Shown: positions 17,124 to 27,612, numbered from the stretch's first letter. The stretch is DNA of 64,000 nt from Agaribacterium haliotis (GCF_002312815.1 NZ_NKQJ01000010.1:1-64000), one strand, 5' to 3'. A program made the numbers and translations. The notes: generated from the letters alone by a model not told the origin.

Positions 17124-18353
17124 ATGCGCGACTTCAAAAACTATTTGTTAAACGGCCTCTTGATTGCCGCTCCAGCTCTGGCACATGCATCAGACTCAAG
17201 CCCTCACCCACTGGAGCTTAACTATGACAAAGGTTATTTAGTCTTTAGCTCACCGGATAAGTCGTATCAAATGAAGATCGACGGCCGCATTATGCTTGAT
17301 ACGGGTGCCGTGCAAGCAGAGAAAAACAACCTCAAAAGTGATTCGGAAATACGGCGAGCGCGCCTTGCATTTAAGACCGTATATGACAATACCTGGGCCG
17401 GGGAGTTTGATATCGATTTTGCCGGCAATGAGTCAAAAATAAAAGATATGTGGGTAGCCTATATCGCCATCCCCAATACCACTATCAAAATCGGCAACCA
17501 CAAACCGCATTTCAGTCTCGCTGAATCAACCACCTCGCGCTGGTACCCACTTATGGAAACTCCGATGGTTTCCGATAGTTTTGGTGTCGGCAGAAGAATT
17601 GGCCTAAGTGCGAGCAACTGGAATAAAAGATATTTTATAGGTTTATCTGTGTTTGGCGACGACATCGGTGTCAGTAGTGCAGACGAAGATCAATCAGAAA
17701 CCTTTGGTTATGCCAGCCGCGGTCTCTTTCGCCCACTATTAAGTGACGACGCTCGACGTTTTACCCATATCGGCTACAACTACCTGCATTATTCGCCACA
17801 GTCAGATGAAGATCGAGAGATAAAATTCAAGGCCGGCCTTGAAAACGAAGTCGCCGATTATAAATTCTTAGACACCGGTAAAATCGACAACGTCAAAGAC
17901 ATAAGCACCTACGGGCTTGAAATTGCCGGACAATTTGATCGCTGGATGTTCAGCGGCGAGTACCTTAATACAAGTGTCAGCAGAGACGAAGGTTCAGCAG
18001 ACTACGAAAGCAGCGGTTTTTATCTTGAGAGCAGCTATTTTTTAACCGGCGATGGCCGTAGTTATAACTTGAGTGATGGTGAATTTGGCCCAGTTATACC
18101 AAGCTCTGAACACGGCGATTTAGAACTCATTCTGCGCTATAGCACGCTTGATTTAAGTGATGACAGCGCCGATATATATGGCGGTGCATCGGACAACGTC
18201 ACCCTAGGGCTCAACTGGTACGCGCATAAAAACGTGGTCTTCAGGCTGAACTATATTCACGCGGCTATGGATGACAATGCCGACGACGACGGAGACCTAA
18301 TCGGTGGTGATACTGTTGAAACCTACGCCATGCGTATTCAATATTTATTCTAG
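17124..18353 (+). CDS. Phosphate-selective-type outer-membrane porin (OprO/OprP family)
   Basis: 409 residues with a signal peptide (about 1-23, ending ALAHAS). The mature protein begins GYLVFSSPDKSYQMKIDGRI and continues with strands typical of the OprP family: DSEIRRARLAFKTVYDNTWAGEFDIDFAGN, then FGVGRRIGLSAS. It ends in an aromatic strand (ETYAMRIQYLF) with a C-terminal Phe, the outer-membrane insertion signal. OprP/OprO take up phosphate or polyphosphate, but some family members take other anions or even uncharged compounds. It is the first gene of a three-gene unit with 11 and 13 nt gaps. Confidence 0.88.
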   Translation: MRDFKNYLLNGLLIAAPALAHASDSSPHPLELNYDKGYLVFSSPDKSYQMKIDGRIMLDTGAVQAEKNNLKSDSEIRRARLAFKTVYDNTWAGEFDIDFAGNESKIKDMWVAYIAIPNTTIKIGNHKPHFSLAESTTSRWYPLMETPMVSDSFGVGRRIGLSASNWNKRYFIGLSVFGDDIGVSSADEDQSETFGYASRGLFRPLLSDDARRFTHIGYNYLHYSPQSDEDREIKFKAGLENEVADYKFLDTGKIDNVKDISTYGLEIAGQFDRWMFSGEYLNTSVSRDEGSADYESSGFYLESSYFLTGDGRSYNLSDGEFGPVIPSSEHGDLELILRYSTLDLSDDSADIYGGASDNVTLGLNWYAHKNVVFRLNYIHAAMDDNADDDGDLIGGDTVETYAMRIQYLF

Positions 18354-18364
18354 GTAGCGCTCTT

Positions 18365-19357
18365 ATGCCTAAACTTCGATCGATAGGCTTGGCATTAGTG
18401 CTAAGTCCCAGCTTTGTTTTCGCCAGTGTTGAATTTCGTTTTGTCGATAAAGGCTCAACACCTAACTATCAATACAAGCAAAAAACGCATCAAGATTTAA
18501 GCGCCGCCGCCTACTACAACAAGCACGTGTTACTTGGTTTCGACGGGGGCAAGAACAGCGAGTTCCCCGAAATAAGGCTGAGCCAATACAGCCAAATCAA
18601 TCAACCGGCAATAAAAATACAACGGCAAATGTCTCAACAAGATATCGAAGGCGCGACGTATGTCGACGGTGTATTTCTTATAAGTTCAAGCCTGAGTCAG
18701 GCTAACGAAGATACCTCAGAGTATCGCTTGTTGACGGGCATAGAATTTAATTCGGACTGGAGCATTCGCAAAGAACACAAGATGCCCATGCGCGACTTGA
18801 TTTTATCAGCGCTGAATCAGCAACTAAAAGATCCGCATTGGTACGCCAGAATTGCTCCTTCGTTTGGCAAGTTAGGCGGCTTAAACGTAGAAGGCTTATC
18901 GGTATCACACAAGAACCCCAAACGAGTCATCTTTGGTTTACGCTCCCCCCTTTCCGGCGCAAGCTTTGGCGCACCCACATTTGGAGATGAATTCTCATTG
19001 TTTGAAGGCGATGCAATACTCGTGGAAGTAAGCTCGCCGTTGACATACCCGGCCGTCACGGATGTTATCACCCTACCCTTGAACGGCCACGGCATAAGAG
19101 GCATGGAGTATATCGACGCAATTAAAGGCTATTTGATTATCGGTGGCCCGGTACCCAAACAGACTCAGTTCAGTCTCTGGTTTTATCAGCCAGAAACCAA
19201 GACTCTAGAAAAGCTAAACATTAAACACTTTGAAAAACTGTGCAGGCCCGAAGCAGTATTAAGCAACCCAGACCTTAGAGAAATAATTATTTTAAGTGAG
19301 TCATCCGGAAAGGCCTGCCAAGGTTCAAGTATCAACTACATTAAATTGGCATATTAA
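18365..19357 (+). CDS. DUF3616 exported protein
   Basis: 330 residues with a short signal peptide ([16 protein letters not shown]). The family pattern is visible: [10 protein letters not shown] near residue 178, VIFGLRSPL near 193, [10 protein letters not shown] and GYLIIGGP near 248-262, CRPEAVL near 300. The layout suggests a beta-propeller-like fold. Found in other bacteria as a stand-alone secreted protein with no assigned function. Its position between a porin and a chemoreceptor suggests a role in binding or processing the porin's substrate in the periplasm; this is inference. Confidence 0.8.
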   Translation: MPKLRSIGLALVLSPSFVFASVEFRFVDKGSTPNYQYKQKTHQDLSAAAYYNKHVLLGFDGGKNSEFPEIRLSQYSQINQPAIKIQRQMSQQDIEGATYVDGVFLISSSLSQANEDTSEYRLLTGIEFNSDWSIRKEHKMPMRDLILSALNQQLKDPHWYARIAPSFGKLGGLNVEGLSVSHKNPKRVIFGLRSPLSGASFGAPTFGDEFSLFEGDAILVEVSSPLTYPAVTDVITLPLNGHGIRGMEYIDAIKGYLIIGGPVPKQTQFSLWFYQPETKTLEKLNIKHFEKLCRPEAVLSNPDLREIIILSESSGKACQGSSINYIKLAY

Positions 19358-19370
19358 CGCTTTTAGATCT

Positions 19371-21320
19371 ATGCGCGGCTTAAAATACAAATTCATATCC
19401 CGCCTGCTGCCAGTAGTTATCTTAGGCTTGATGGTCACCGGTTGGATGGTGACGAGCATCAGTCTAAATACCAACCGGGAAATAACTCAGCAAAAGAATG
19501 CCAGCAATAGTGCATTTTTGTTAATGAATATTACGCATTGGCGCCAATTTCATGAAAAGCTATTGCTGTCGCTCTCGGAAGATGCGCAAATTAACGAGGT
19601 GCTCACCCTACCGGAGGCAGCGACTGAACTTAATGCCCGCTGGTCAAGCTTAAAAGCTCAATTAAATTTAAGAAACATTGCTTTACTCAACGCCAACGGT
19701 ACAGCAATTGCCGCCAGCAATAAAAACAGAGTCGGCCAATCCTATGCGTCAATGGAATATTTTCATGCTGCACGCACTGCAAATACCGTAGTGATATCAA
19801 GGCCAAGATATAGCCGCGTAGACGGTAAGCCGCTAGTCACTTTCGCCAAACGGCATGAACAAAGCAACGGAGTTATTTTTATCAGCGTGCCATTGGGTGA
19901 TTTTTACAATGACTACGTCGACGTCTCCACTTATGATCGCTCAGCCAAAGCCTTTATTCTCACAGCAGACTGTAAGCTTTTGGCTCACTCTTCAATCGGA
20001 GCAGCGCCGCCAAAAGATCTGGTACTGACGCCGCTGTGTAATAGCGAAGGTAATATCGAGTTTAGCGAGAACGGTATTGTTTATCAGGGGGGCGTTTCCC
20101 AAGACCCCGCCACAGGCTGGTATATTGTTAGCGCAACAGACAAACAGTTATCCGAACAAAATCGCGCTGAAGTAATTAAAACCGGCCTGCAAATTGGCTT
20201 GTTGGTAACCATTATCGTGTGCACCGTTGTTTACCAGCTGGTCAGTTCAATCACCCTCTATATATCTTCCATTGTTAGAGCAATCAAAGACCTCTCCCGA
20301 GGAGACCTGTCACTTGCTAATGTCGAGAAAGACGAATGGGAGAAACTAAACAGCCGCAACGATGAGCTGGGAATGATTGGTTCTGCGCTGAACACACTTA
20401 TCTACGAACAAAAAAAGCTCGTGACACTGGCTCAACGTGTTGCCGATGGAGATCTAACACACGAGATTACCCCTGCGAGCAGCGCCGATATTCTGGGCCA
20501 AGCCCTTGCCAGCATGCAACATAACTTAACAAACTTGGTCACAGCTCAGCAAACAATTGTGTTGGATATTAGTCAGGCAATTGAGTCCATCCATGCCAGC
20601 GGCACCCAACTGTCTCAGGGTACACTGAGTCAACACCACTCTATCTCTGCTATCAACGATGTGCTACAAAACTTTCAAACAAAGACGCTCAACATCGCAA
20701 GCTCGGCCAAGAACGTCAAGAATAAAGCAAACGGCGTGCTTGATGAAGCTGAGGGCGGAAAACAGCGTATGAAAGCGTTGATAAGCGCGCTCGAGGCTAT
20801 CAATCAGTCCGGTAGCGATATCTCAGTGACAATGAAAGAAATCTCTGCCATCGCTGAACAAACAAATCTTATCGCACTAAACGCAGCCATTGAGGCAGCC
20901 AGAGCAGGCGAACACGGCCGGGGTTTTGCTGTGGTGGCCGATGAGGTGCGAGGGCTCGCTGCGAGAAGTGGGCTAGCGGCAGAAAAAAGCACAATGCTGA
21001 TTGCCTCCACATTAGACAAAATGGCAGCTGGTAATCAGGCCTCAGATAAAACCGAACGCTCGCTCTTATCGATAGTCGACAATATTAACGTCACCGCAGA
21101 CGATCTTAGTGAAATATCCCTAGGCGTGAGCGAACAAGCGACAGCGAGCAACGACCTTGCCAGCAGCTTGGCACAAATCAAATCGGTCACTGAATCAAAT
21201 ACCGAAATAGCAGAACAGGTCTCGCTACAGTGTGAACAGTTAGTTGAACTTGCCAAGAAATTAAAAGACGCCAGCCAAAGCTTCACCACCAACAAAACAG
21301 CGAAAGCGAATAAACCTTAG
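19371..21320 (+). CDS. Methyl-accepting chemotaxis protein with periplasmic Cache-type sensor
   Basis: 649 residues from the ATG at 19371, 13 nt past the DUF3616 stop. First membrane helix about 11-33 ([19 protein letters not shown]); periplasmic domain about 34-285 with dCache-like features ([31 protein letters not shown]); second helix about 288-310 ([16 protein letters not shown]); HAMP about 311-365; then the signalling domain, with the conserved hairpin tip [31 protein letters not shown]. No C-terminal CheR-tethering pentapeptide is seen. It should control swimming toward or away from a ligand. It probably senses a compound handled by the porin encoded upstream. Confidence 0.92.
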   Translation: MRGLKYKFISRLLPVVILGLMVTGWMVTSISLNTNREITQQKNASNSAFLLMNITHWRQFHEKLLLSLSEDAQINEVLTLPEAATELNARWSSLKAQLNLRNIALLNANGTAIAASNKNRVGQSYASMEYFHAARTANTVVISRPRYSRVDGKPLVTFAKRHEQSNGVIFISVPLGDFYNDYVDVSTYDRSAKAFILTADCKLLAHSSIGAAPPKDLVLTPLCNSEGNIEFSENGIVYQGGVSQDPATGWYIVSATDKQLSEQNRAEVIKTGLQIGLLVTIIVCTVVYQLVSSITLYISSIVRAIKDLSRGDLSLANVEKDEWEKLNSRNDELGMIGSALNTLIYEQKKLVTLAQRVADGDLTHEITPASSADILGQALASMQHNLTNLVTAQQTIVLDISQAIESIHASGTQLSQGTLSQHHSISAINDVLQNFQTKTLNIASSAKNVKNKANGVLDEAEGGKQRMKALISALEAINQSGSDISVTMKEISAIAEQTNLIALNAAIEAARAGEHGRGFAVVADEVRGLAARSGLAAEKSTMLIASTLDKMAAGNQASDKTERSLLSIVDNINVTADDLSEISLGVSEQATASNDLASSLAQIKSVTESNTEIAEQVSLQCEQLVELAKKLKDASQSFTTNKTAKANKP

Positions 21321-21363
21321 CTTTAGTTGTAGTTGTAATTGTAGTAGCGCCGTTAGCGTGACA

Positions 21364-21417
21364 AAACAGTGTGGCGCCCAAGTGCGCACAAATACAAATA
21401 CAAGCGCCACACTGTTT
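21364..21417. terminator. Bidirectional terminator between chemoreceptor and lipoprotein genes
   Basis: AAACAGTGTGGCGC at 21364-21377 and its exact complement at 21404-21417 form a 14-bp stem with a 26-nt loop. It lies between two convergent genes and is followed by a T-rich stretch (TTTCTTATTTA) in the plus direction and TTTTG in the minus direction. Confidence 0.72.
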
Positions 21418-21422
21418 CTTAT

Positions 21423-21674
21423 TTAGGGCTCTTTTGATGCGCAGTATTTGTCAAAGGCTTCTGCAGTATTTTCAAAACCAACTTTACTGGCCAGCTCCCA
21501 CGGGCGCTCACACTTGCCGGTGCGCTCGCACCAGCTAAAACCGGCCGAGCCAATACAGCCGTGCTCGTCTCTGTCGCCACCGACCATTTTAGCCTCATCC
21601 TGGCCCTTGTCTTTGTCAGCACAGCCCACTAAACCCGCCGCCATAAGCACTACTCCAAACAAAATCGTTTTCAT
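21423..21674 (-). CDS. Small Cys-containing lipoprotein
   Basis: 83 residues. The signal ends VGC, a plausible lipobox (AAGLVGC), so the mature protein is lipidated at Cys18. The rest is acidic, then HGCIGSAGFSWCERTGKCERPWELA: a three-Cys motif found as the core of other small exported proteins in proteobacteria, often described only as hypothetical. The pattern resembles a small disulfide-stabilised domain. No function is known to me. Confidence 0.7.
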   Translation of the reverse strand: MKTILFGVVLMAAGLVGCADKDKGQDEAKMVGGDRDEHGCIGSAGFSWCERTGKCERPWELASKVGFENTAEAFDKYCASKEP

Positions 21675-21959
21675 CCTGATACTCCGTCAAATCCGTGAAA
21701 ATACCTGCAATACCAACCACGTTTTAACAAGGTCAATATTCGGGCAGTCAGTATACATCATTGTAAGACCGGGCTTATTACAAACACCAGATTGCCCTCC
21801 ATCAGTACAAAAGCCTAGATAACACTCGAGGCCAGCTTTATTCACCAGCTTTGTTCACCCAGGCACCACAACAAGCCCTTGGCCTGTGTATTTAGCACCG
21901 GCGCTTTTCTACAACTGTTACTGTGCTTAAGATTTACTGTGTTAGCGGCCAAGCATGGC
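21675..21959. other. Interval between the small lipoprotein and glycosyltransferase-like genes
   Basis: No gene is supported. Both flanking genes are on the minus strand, so this stretch is the trailer of the gene at 21960-23147 and the promoter of the lipoprotein. No clear hairpin with a T run is seen. Confidence 0.45.
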
Positions 21960-23147
21960 TTAGCTACGCTTTGAATAGCGGCGTTTAAAGCGCTTAAGTT
22001 TGTACTTGAACGATTTTGCGTAGAAACTTAGTTTGTTATAGTGCATGGCTTTCTGAGCAGCTTTCTGAACCATTTGCTGAGCATCGCTCTGATCAGTTTG
22101 CGCCTCGAGCCGCGACAAGCAAGTAATCAAAGATTCGATTCGGTTGATATAGGTATGCTCGGCTTTAACTAGCTGCATCAAATCGACAATATCGGCGATT
22201 TTATTGTCAGTCAGCAACCAAGCTTCAGCTTTATCGACCATGACAGACACGTTTGAGTCATATATGGTTTTTTGATTAAGCACGCGGTGTACCGACATAT
22301 TGTTTGTCACGCCCATTGCGCCGTAACTAATATTCTTAAAAATCCGACAGGGAATGTAGTTGCCAATATCATCTGTATTGTAAAGCTGCTTATAGCCTTG
22401 AATCGCAGGAGCAAGCTCGCTAGATCGAATAATCGCCTGGTTCTCTTCAAGGTCAACATTTCTTTTTTCAGACACCAACGCAGCCCAGGAAGTAACGGTA
22501 TCAGGGTCTTTGATCAACGAGCCAAACTGATGAACGTGCTTACCCTTGTTCGCAACGGCACTAACAAAATCGTGAAATGCATCTTGGTTAGACTCCCATA
22601 TAGAGCCAACAAAACTGTAGTTGTAGCGTTTCTCGTCGCTTGAGCTTTTTACCAGTTCAATATTTTTGTCAATTTCCTCGGGCAATAGGTCTGTACCCCA
22701 GGTAAGTATTGCGTTCTTTTCTTCGGCAGAATAAAAATGCGCATACTCGTTTTTTATGGCTAAGTAGCCATCTTTGGGCAAGCCTCGATATACCTCGTAG
22801 GTAATGGCGTGCATATTATCTAAGGCTTTTTGGTATTTATCAGGCTGCATGACTGCAGGCTTGTGATTGTGCACCAAATAAAAACTATTACTCAGCACAG
22901 GCAATCGAACATCCACTTTGCCTTTGTTGACGTTAGTCAGAATCAATGCATTTTCAAAAAAAGAAACCGGCTTAGTGTGTTCGTTGTCAAGCCAAACAAG
23001 CTCAAATTCGCGATCTAACATGTACGCTAAAGCGCGATAAAATGCGTTGTGGATCCAGTGGTGAGTGTGATCTTCTGGCTTACAATAACCGTAAACGATC
23101 ACTTTACTCAGCTTCTTCAAACGCAGGAAGTTATTTAACGTCGACAC
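21960..23147 (-). CDS. Glycosyltransferase-like protein (GT-B-type C-terminus), unassigned
   Basis: 395 residues, no signal peptide. Residues about 255-275 (IPCRIFKNISYGAMGVTNN) resemble the nucleotide-sugar loop of GT-B enzymes, where a short acidic/basic motif precedes a Gly-rich turn. Earlier, YNYSFVGSIWESNQDAF recalls the start of a C-terminal Rossmann domain. The N-terminal half is not clear to me. The last 25 residues are strongly basic (FKYKLKRFKRRYSKRS), often a membrane-surface tether. Codon choice seems more A/T-rich than the neighbours, so transfer is possible. Stand-alone gene. Confidence 0.5.
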   Translation of the reverse strand: MSTLNNFLRLKKLSKVIVYGYCKPEDHTHHWIHNAFYRALAYMLDREFELVWLDNEHTKPVSFFENALILTNVNKGKVDVRLPVLSNSFYLVHNHKPAVMQPDKYQKALDNMHAITYEVYRGLPKDGYLAIKNEYAHFYSAEEKNAILTWGTDLLPEEIDKNIELVKSSSDEKRYNYSFVGSIWESNQDAFHDFVSAVANKGKHVHQFGSLIKDPDTVTSWAALVSEKRNVDLEENQAIIRSSELAPAIQGYKQLYNTDDIGNYIPCRIFKNISYGAMGVTNNMSVHRVLNQKTIYDSNVSVMVDKAEAWLLTDNKIADIVDLMQLVKAEHTYINRIESLITCLSRLEAQTDQSDAQQMVQKAAQKAMHYNKLSFYAKSFKYKLKRFKRRYSKRS

Positions 23148-23293
23148 AGCCTCGCCCTAACACAAAAAACGGATACAAAAACAAACTAACAACAAACTAA
23201 AACAACAAACAAAGCAGGCGCAAACATACGTGTCACCGAGTACCGGCTTTTTTCGGCGCCTAAATCAAAGGCGCCATTGTACATTAAGCCCAC

Positions 23294-26200
23294 TCAAGTG
23301 TTTACAGACGACGCTTTTTCCGGCCAAAAACCTCGAACATTTAACTGCAGCCAAGCCCAGCTTAACCAGCGCAACAGCGAAAATGCCAACCATAGGGACC
23401 AAGCCAGCATCGCCACACGATAGGCCCACAGCGGCAATGAAAACACCCAAACATCTGAAAAAGCAGCCGCCGAGCGATCTTCGTACCAATTTAAATGCTG
23501 AGCGTAGCTGTTGGCATACGAGTTATTGCCACTTATCAGCATATCCGGGCTGGAAAGCAGCCCCATTGGAATGGTTGCCAACAGTAAGCACAGGCTAAGC
23601 GCCGCAAAACACAAAAGCGCAAGCTGCATCAATTTAAATTGTGTCGCGCTTAACTGTGTTTTTAACCGGCCCCTGGCTCCCAAAACCAGTAAACAAGCTG
23701 CAACCACCGCCGGCGTATATAAATTTGTACTGCAGATACCTAACCCCAATAAAAACCACTGCCAAAAACCCAGCGGCGTTAAGGCCAAGCGCGCCAAGAT
23801 CCAGGAAAATAAAAGCAGTGATAAAACAATGCCCCAAAATAATACCACCGGGCCAATGCTCGGCCCGCCGAGCGCCAATACCCAGCGATCGCCGGGTAAA
23901 ACAAGCTCGGTGTACAAATTGCTTAAGGCAAGCGGCATAGAAAAACTCGGGCTTTTACTAAGCGTGCCAATGCCGTCGTCAGAGCGCCATTTAAGCTCGA
24001 TATTCTGCGCCCCTGGTGTTAACGAGAGATCAACCTTACCACTGCTATTAAGCAGCGGTTGCGCTCGCCCATCAATGCTAAGCGATTCAAGCACGGCGGC
24101 CTTGGGCAAGGTAAACGGCAGCACCACAGCGCGACTTGTGCGCGCAGAAAAATTCAGCTCAGTGTGGCTTGCGCGCTGCCCTAAGCGGTGCACAAGCTTA
24201 GCTTGCTCGATGGTCAAACTCTGCCCGGGTGCGGCCGCAGCGCGCTGAATACGAATATCCACACGCTCACCGGGCCACGGCCGCCAACTGGGCGTGTGCA
24301 GTAAAGCACTCGACTGTTTCAACGCGGCAATACCGGTAAAATCGACATGCCACACCGGTGATGCCGACAGCGTCCACAATTCGGAACTGTGGGTATTTTG
24401 CGCTGCAATTAAACTAAGCTGCTCGGTTTTTTCTAAAACACTGTCCCAACTGACACTTCGCTGTCTCGCCCCAAGCAGCACCTTCACACCAGCGGCATCG
24501 CGCTCGAGCTCAGTGACCGGGGATTCACCCTGAACAAGCGGCACCGTGATCGCCACCGCCGCATCGCGCGGTGCAATACGGCGAACGGTTGTTTTCATGC
24601 GCCACTGAAGCCCCAATAACAGCTCGCGCTTAATTTCCACAAAAGGCTCAATTGGGTCGGGCAATAACAACTCGCGCGCAACGCTATTTTTATTGAGACG
24701 CTGCAACTGCACAGTGCCACTTGCCGCAAAACGCTTGTTGACGCCACTTAATTGCCAGCCCTGAAGCTGGCTGCGCACATTGTGCAAAGGCCGAGAAAAA
24801 TTAAGTGAGACCTGGTCGCGCTCGAGCTTTCCATGTAAAAAAATGCGGTGGCGACCGCGCTCTAAGGGAACATACAGTTGCCCCTGCGTCGAAAACTGTA
24901 ATACAGCCGCTTGACCGTTGTGCTCAACACGCGTTGGCAGCCATTGCGTACGCCATGCCGGCAGTGCTAAAACAACGTGAGCCTGCGCATCAACAAACAG
25001 CTGCACACTCAGCACGTCGTCTTCTACATTGAGTTCAACCGCCTGTATCGATAGGCAATTGTCTAAACAATCTGGTTTGGCAATTAAACGCCGCTGGTAC
25101 TCCGTCAGTAGTTTTTCACTGAGCAGGGTTTCGCCCACACTGATATTGTTTGCCGGCGGCTCTGGCGCAAGTGCTTTTGCCATCGACTGCGGCGCGTACA
25201 AACTCACAGCTACAATCAGTACGGCAATAAACAGCATCACAGGATTTAACTGCGCGGAAACACCCGGGTTATTATTTTTGTTGTTTGGGTCACTGTTTAA
25301 ATCACCGTAATCTGCACGCTTGTTTTCCTTATCGCCTGTCGCAGCCGGCGCTGACGCCAGGCTTAAAAACTGCCAGCGCCCGCCTTTGAAAAAAGCGCTG
25401 TTACGCAAGAACAAAAATGCCAAAAGCATGCTCATCACAGCAGACAGCAAATAGCCCAGTCGATTTAACCACGGCGGCGCCAATACAAACGACATACGCT
25501 CAGCGCTAGTGATGGGGCCGCTCCAGTTTAGCCTTACTCGCTGCCAGCGCCACTGAGGCAAGCCCGGCCCGGTCTGCACCGCGGTATCCAGGTCGTACTG
25601 CTGGCTGACATTGCCCGCGCTATTATAAGGCGCAGGCCGAGTTTTTTCGCGCCCCTGCGCAATAGAATAGGCCTGCTCGGCAACGTCACTAAGTGCTGCG
25701 GCCGGCAGCGCACTGCGAGACTTCGCCGCCAGTGGCTTGTTAACATCTTGATAATTCATCGACGCCAAGTGGGGGTACACACTAAGGCGCAGCTGCTGCA
25801 CAGCAAACGGCAATAACAAAATAATCAGCGCTAAGAATGAGAGCGCCTGGTAGCGCCTTAACCACAGCGCCAACTTAGCTTTGGCAAGCTCGGCAAGGGC
25901 AATGGCAGCCAGTAAATTTAACCAAATAAGAACGGGCGCGTGCTGGCGCTGAAAAATAAGTAAAAGCGTCACCAGCGCAAAACCCGCGGTGCGCCAACCC
26001 ATCAAACGATAAACGGCAACAACAATCAAAGATAAAACAAAGATATTCCAAAGGCTCCAGCTCGACAGCCAGGAATCGCGAACCTTGTCGACCCCTGTGC
26101 TGGCAATTAACGACCACGCCGGCGGTAGATGTAACTCGGCCGAAACCGCATCAAAATCACTCAGCCAACCCGACACAGGCAAAGGGCCTTTTGCCGGCAT

Positions 26201-27493
26201 GCGCGCAACACTCTGAAGTGAAACATCGCTGTGTCGCAACTCCAGCCCTTGGGTTTTACCGTCTTGCGAACGGGTGATTAACTGCGCCTGACCATCGACA
26301 CGCACACTGCCAAGTTGCAGCTCGGGGCTCGAATCCAGGCGCCAGCTCTGTTTGAGCTGCCCTTGAATCGCATCGCTAACGGTAAATGCCGCACCGTCAA
26401 AATCCAGATACAACTTGCGCTTTAAATTCAGCTCATCGGCATCGGGCAACGAGGCGCCGCGATGCAACTCGGTTAAGGTTAACGTCTCGCCTGCTTGCAG
26501 CCTAAAACTTGGGAACTGTTTCCACGCTTCAGGTAACAGCGTTTGGCTCGGGTCAACGGCCGCAGCACCAGCTAATTGCACACTGCGCAGCGACCTATCT
26601 GCTACAAAAGCCCACAGCTCCGTTTCTGGCCAAAGCTCACTATTTTGTCGATAGCTAACACGACTAAGTGGCCCCACATGGCGAGCCTCAACGCTGAGCT
26701 GCCAGCGACCGGGTTTAACTTGCACACGCAAATCGCCGTTTTTCTCCAGGCGCGCAGGTAATTGACTGTTGAGCTTTAACGCAACAAAATTATCTAAAAG
26801 GACTTGCCCAAGCCGAAGTTCGCGAGCCTGACCACTGATATTTAACTGCAAGCGAGTTGTCAGGCGGGCGGGGTTGCCATCGTCCAACTTGCGAAATACC
26901 TGAATATCTTCGCTGTTGCGCTCCGATGTCAGGCCCGATTGTTGGCGGCGCAACCACAGCGCACCGTCGGCATCGATATCGGCTGGCACAGCCTTATTGT
27001 CAACAAATAAATGCACCAAACCACTGTTATTTGGCAGCGCCAGATTGGCTGGCATCGACGGCCAATTAATACGCCCGCGAATAACAAATGCGCCGTCGAC
27101 TTGCACCTCTGGGCGACCTGATTTCGCTCGCACAGGTAGTGCTTTAGAAGATTGTGTTGCGCTAACGCGCACAAGCTGCTCGGGCCAGGCCTGCTCATCG
27201 CCTGGCAACAGCAGCCACTGTGGCGCAAAAGCCTGCCCTCTCACTGTAAAATCCAGGCCGCGTTGATCCGCCCTAAGTTCCGTTTCAGAAACCCAAAGAC
27301 AGCTTCGTTCACCGCCTTCAAAACCCGCGCGCTCGCCGGCAATACTGATATAGGGGCAGTGGACATCGTCGTGATCAAAAAGCAACCAGTCGCGCCACTG
27401 CTCGAGTTCCGGCGGCGCCAAAACCTTAGGTGTGGCAATGGCCAGATGACTGATGCAAACAAAATAAGACGTAACAAATAGGCGAAAAAGCAC
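23294..27493 (-). CDS. Very large inner-membrane/periplasmic protein with apparent internal duplication
   Basis: 1399 residues. Signal-like N-terminus (LFVTSYFVCISHLAIA). A beta-rich exported region of about 450 residues is followed by a cluster of membrane helices (about 480-580, beginning SLWNIFVLSLIVVAVYRL), then helices near 690 and 755, then a second beta-rich region (about 780-1200), and a final helix cluster to the C-terminus. Just before each helix cluster is a related passage: AELHLPPAWSLIAS near 460 and TELVLPGDRWVLAL near 1205, both followed by a short Gly-rich stretch and a helix. Each beta-rich half also has a similar pattern of short aliphatic strands. I do not recognise the family. 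It may scaffold an envelope complex. Confidence 0.72.
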   Translation of the reverse strand: MLFRLFVTSYFVCISHLAIATPKVLAPPELEQWRDWLLFDHDDVHCPYISIAGERAGFEGGERSCLWVSETELRADQRGLDFTVRGQAFAPQWLLLPGDEQAWPEQLVRVSATQSSKALPVRAKSGRPEVQVDGAFVIRGRINWPSMPANLALPNNSGLVHLFVDNKAVPADIDADGALWLRRQQSGLTSERNSEDIQVFRKLDDGNPARLTTRLQLNISGQARELRLGQVLLDNFVALKLNSQLPARLEKNGDLRVQVKPGRWQLSVEARHVGPLSRVSYRQNSELWPETELWAFVADRSLRSVQLAGAAAVDPSQTLLPEAWKQFPSFRLQAGETLTLTELHRGASLPDADELNLKRKLYLDFDGAAFTVSDAIQGQLKQSWRLDSSPELQLGSVRVDGQAQLITRSQDGKTQGLELRHSDVSLQSVARMPAKGPLPVSGWLSDFDAVSAELHLPPAWSLIASTGVDKVRDSWLSSWSLWNIFVLSLIVVAVYRLMGWRTAGFALVTLLLIFQRQHAPVLIWLNLLAAIALAELAKAKLALWLRRYQALSFLALIILLLPFAVQQLRLSVYPHLASMNYQDVNKPLAAKSRSALPAAALSDVAEQAYSIAQGREKTRPAPYNSAGNVSQQYDLDTAVQTGPGLPQWRWQRVRLNWSGPITSAERMSFVLAPPWLNRLGYLLSAVMSMLLAFLFLRNSAFFKGGRWQFLSLASAPAATGDKENKRADYGDLNSDPNNKNNNPGVSAQLNPVMLFIAVLIVAVSLYAPQSMAKALAPEPPANNISVGETLLSEKLLTEYQRRLIAKPDCLDNCLSIQAVELNVEDDVLSVQLFVDAQAHVVLALPAWRTQWLPTRVEHNGQAAVLQFSTQGQLYVPLERGRHRIFLHGKLERDQVSLNFSRPLHNVRSQLQGWQLSGVNKRFAASGTVQLQRLNKNSVARELLLPDPIEPFVEIKRELLLGLQWRMKTTVRRIAPRDAAVAITVPLVQGESPVTELERDAAGVKVLLGARQRSVSWDSVLEKTEQLSLIAAQNTHSSELWTLSASPVWHVDFTGIAALKQSSALLHTPSWRPWPGERVDIRIQRAAAAPGQSLTIEQAKLVHRLGQRASHTELNFSARTSRAVVLPFTLPKAAVLESLSIDGRAQPLLNSSGKVDLSLTPGAQNIELKWRSDDGIGTLSKSPSFSMPLALSNLYTELVLPGDRWVLALGGPSIGPVVLFWGIVLSLLLFSWILARLALTPLGFWQWFLLGLGICSTNLYTPAVVAACLLVLGARGRLKTQLSATQFKLMQLALLCFAALSLCLLLATIPMGLLSSPDMLISGNNSYANSYAQHLNWYEDRSAAAFSDVWVFSLPLWAYRVAMLAWSLWLAFSLLRWLSWAWLQLNVRGFWPEKASSVNT

Positions 27494-27574
27494 GTGCTTC
27501 CCTCAATCGTTGCCAGGCCCCAGCGCAGATCAACAGCCGGAGCATATTTAATGCACAACTATGGGCCAAATAAC

Positions 27575-27612
27575 GCAAATGCTCAACTGGCCAATGCGGG
27601 TTGAGCATTTGC
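27575..27612 (-). terminator. Perfect hairpin downstream of the S9 peptidase gene
   Basis: GCAAATGCTCAAC at 27575-27587 and its exact complement at 27600-27612, with a 12-nt loop. It lies about 95 nt past the peptidase stop and upstream of the 1399-residue gene. It lacks a U-run on the minus strand, so factor-independent termination is not certain; it could instead protect the mRNA 3' end. Confidence 0.5.

Noticed and set aside
21448-21822. 124-codon plus-strand frame over the small lipoprotein gene
   Set aside because: It overlaps the lipoprotein antisense, and the lipoprotein has a signal, lipobox and a familiar Cys motif.
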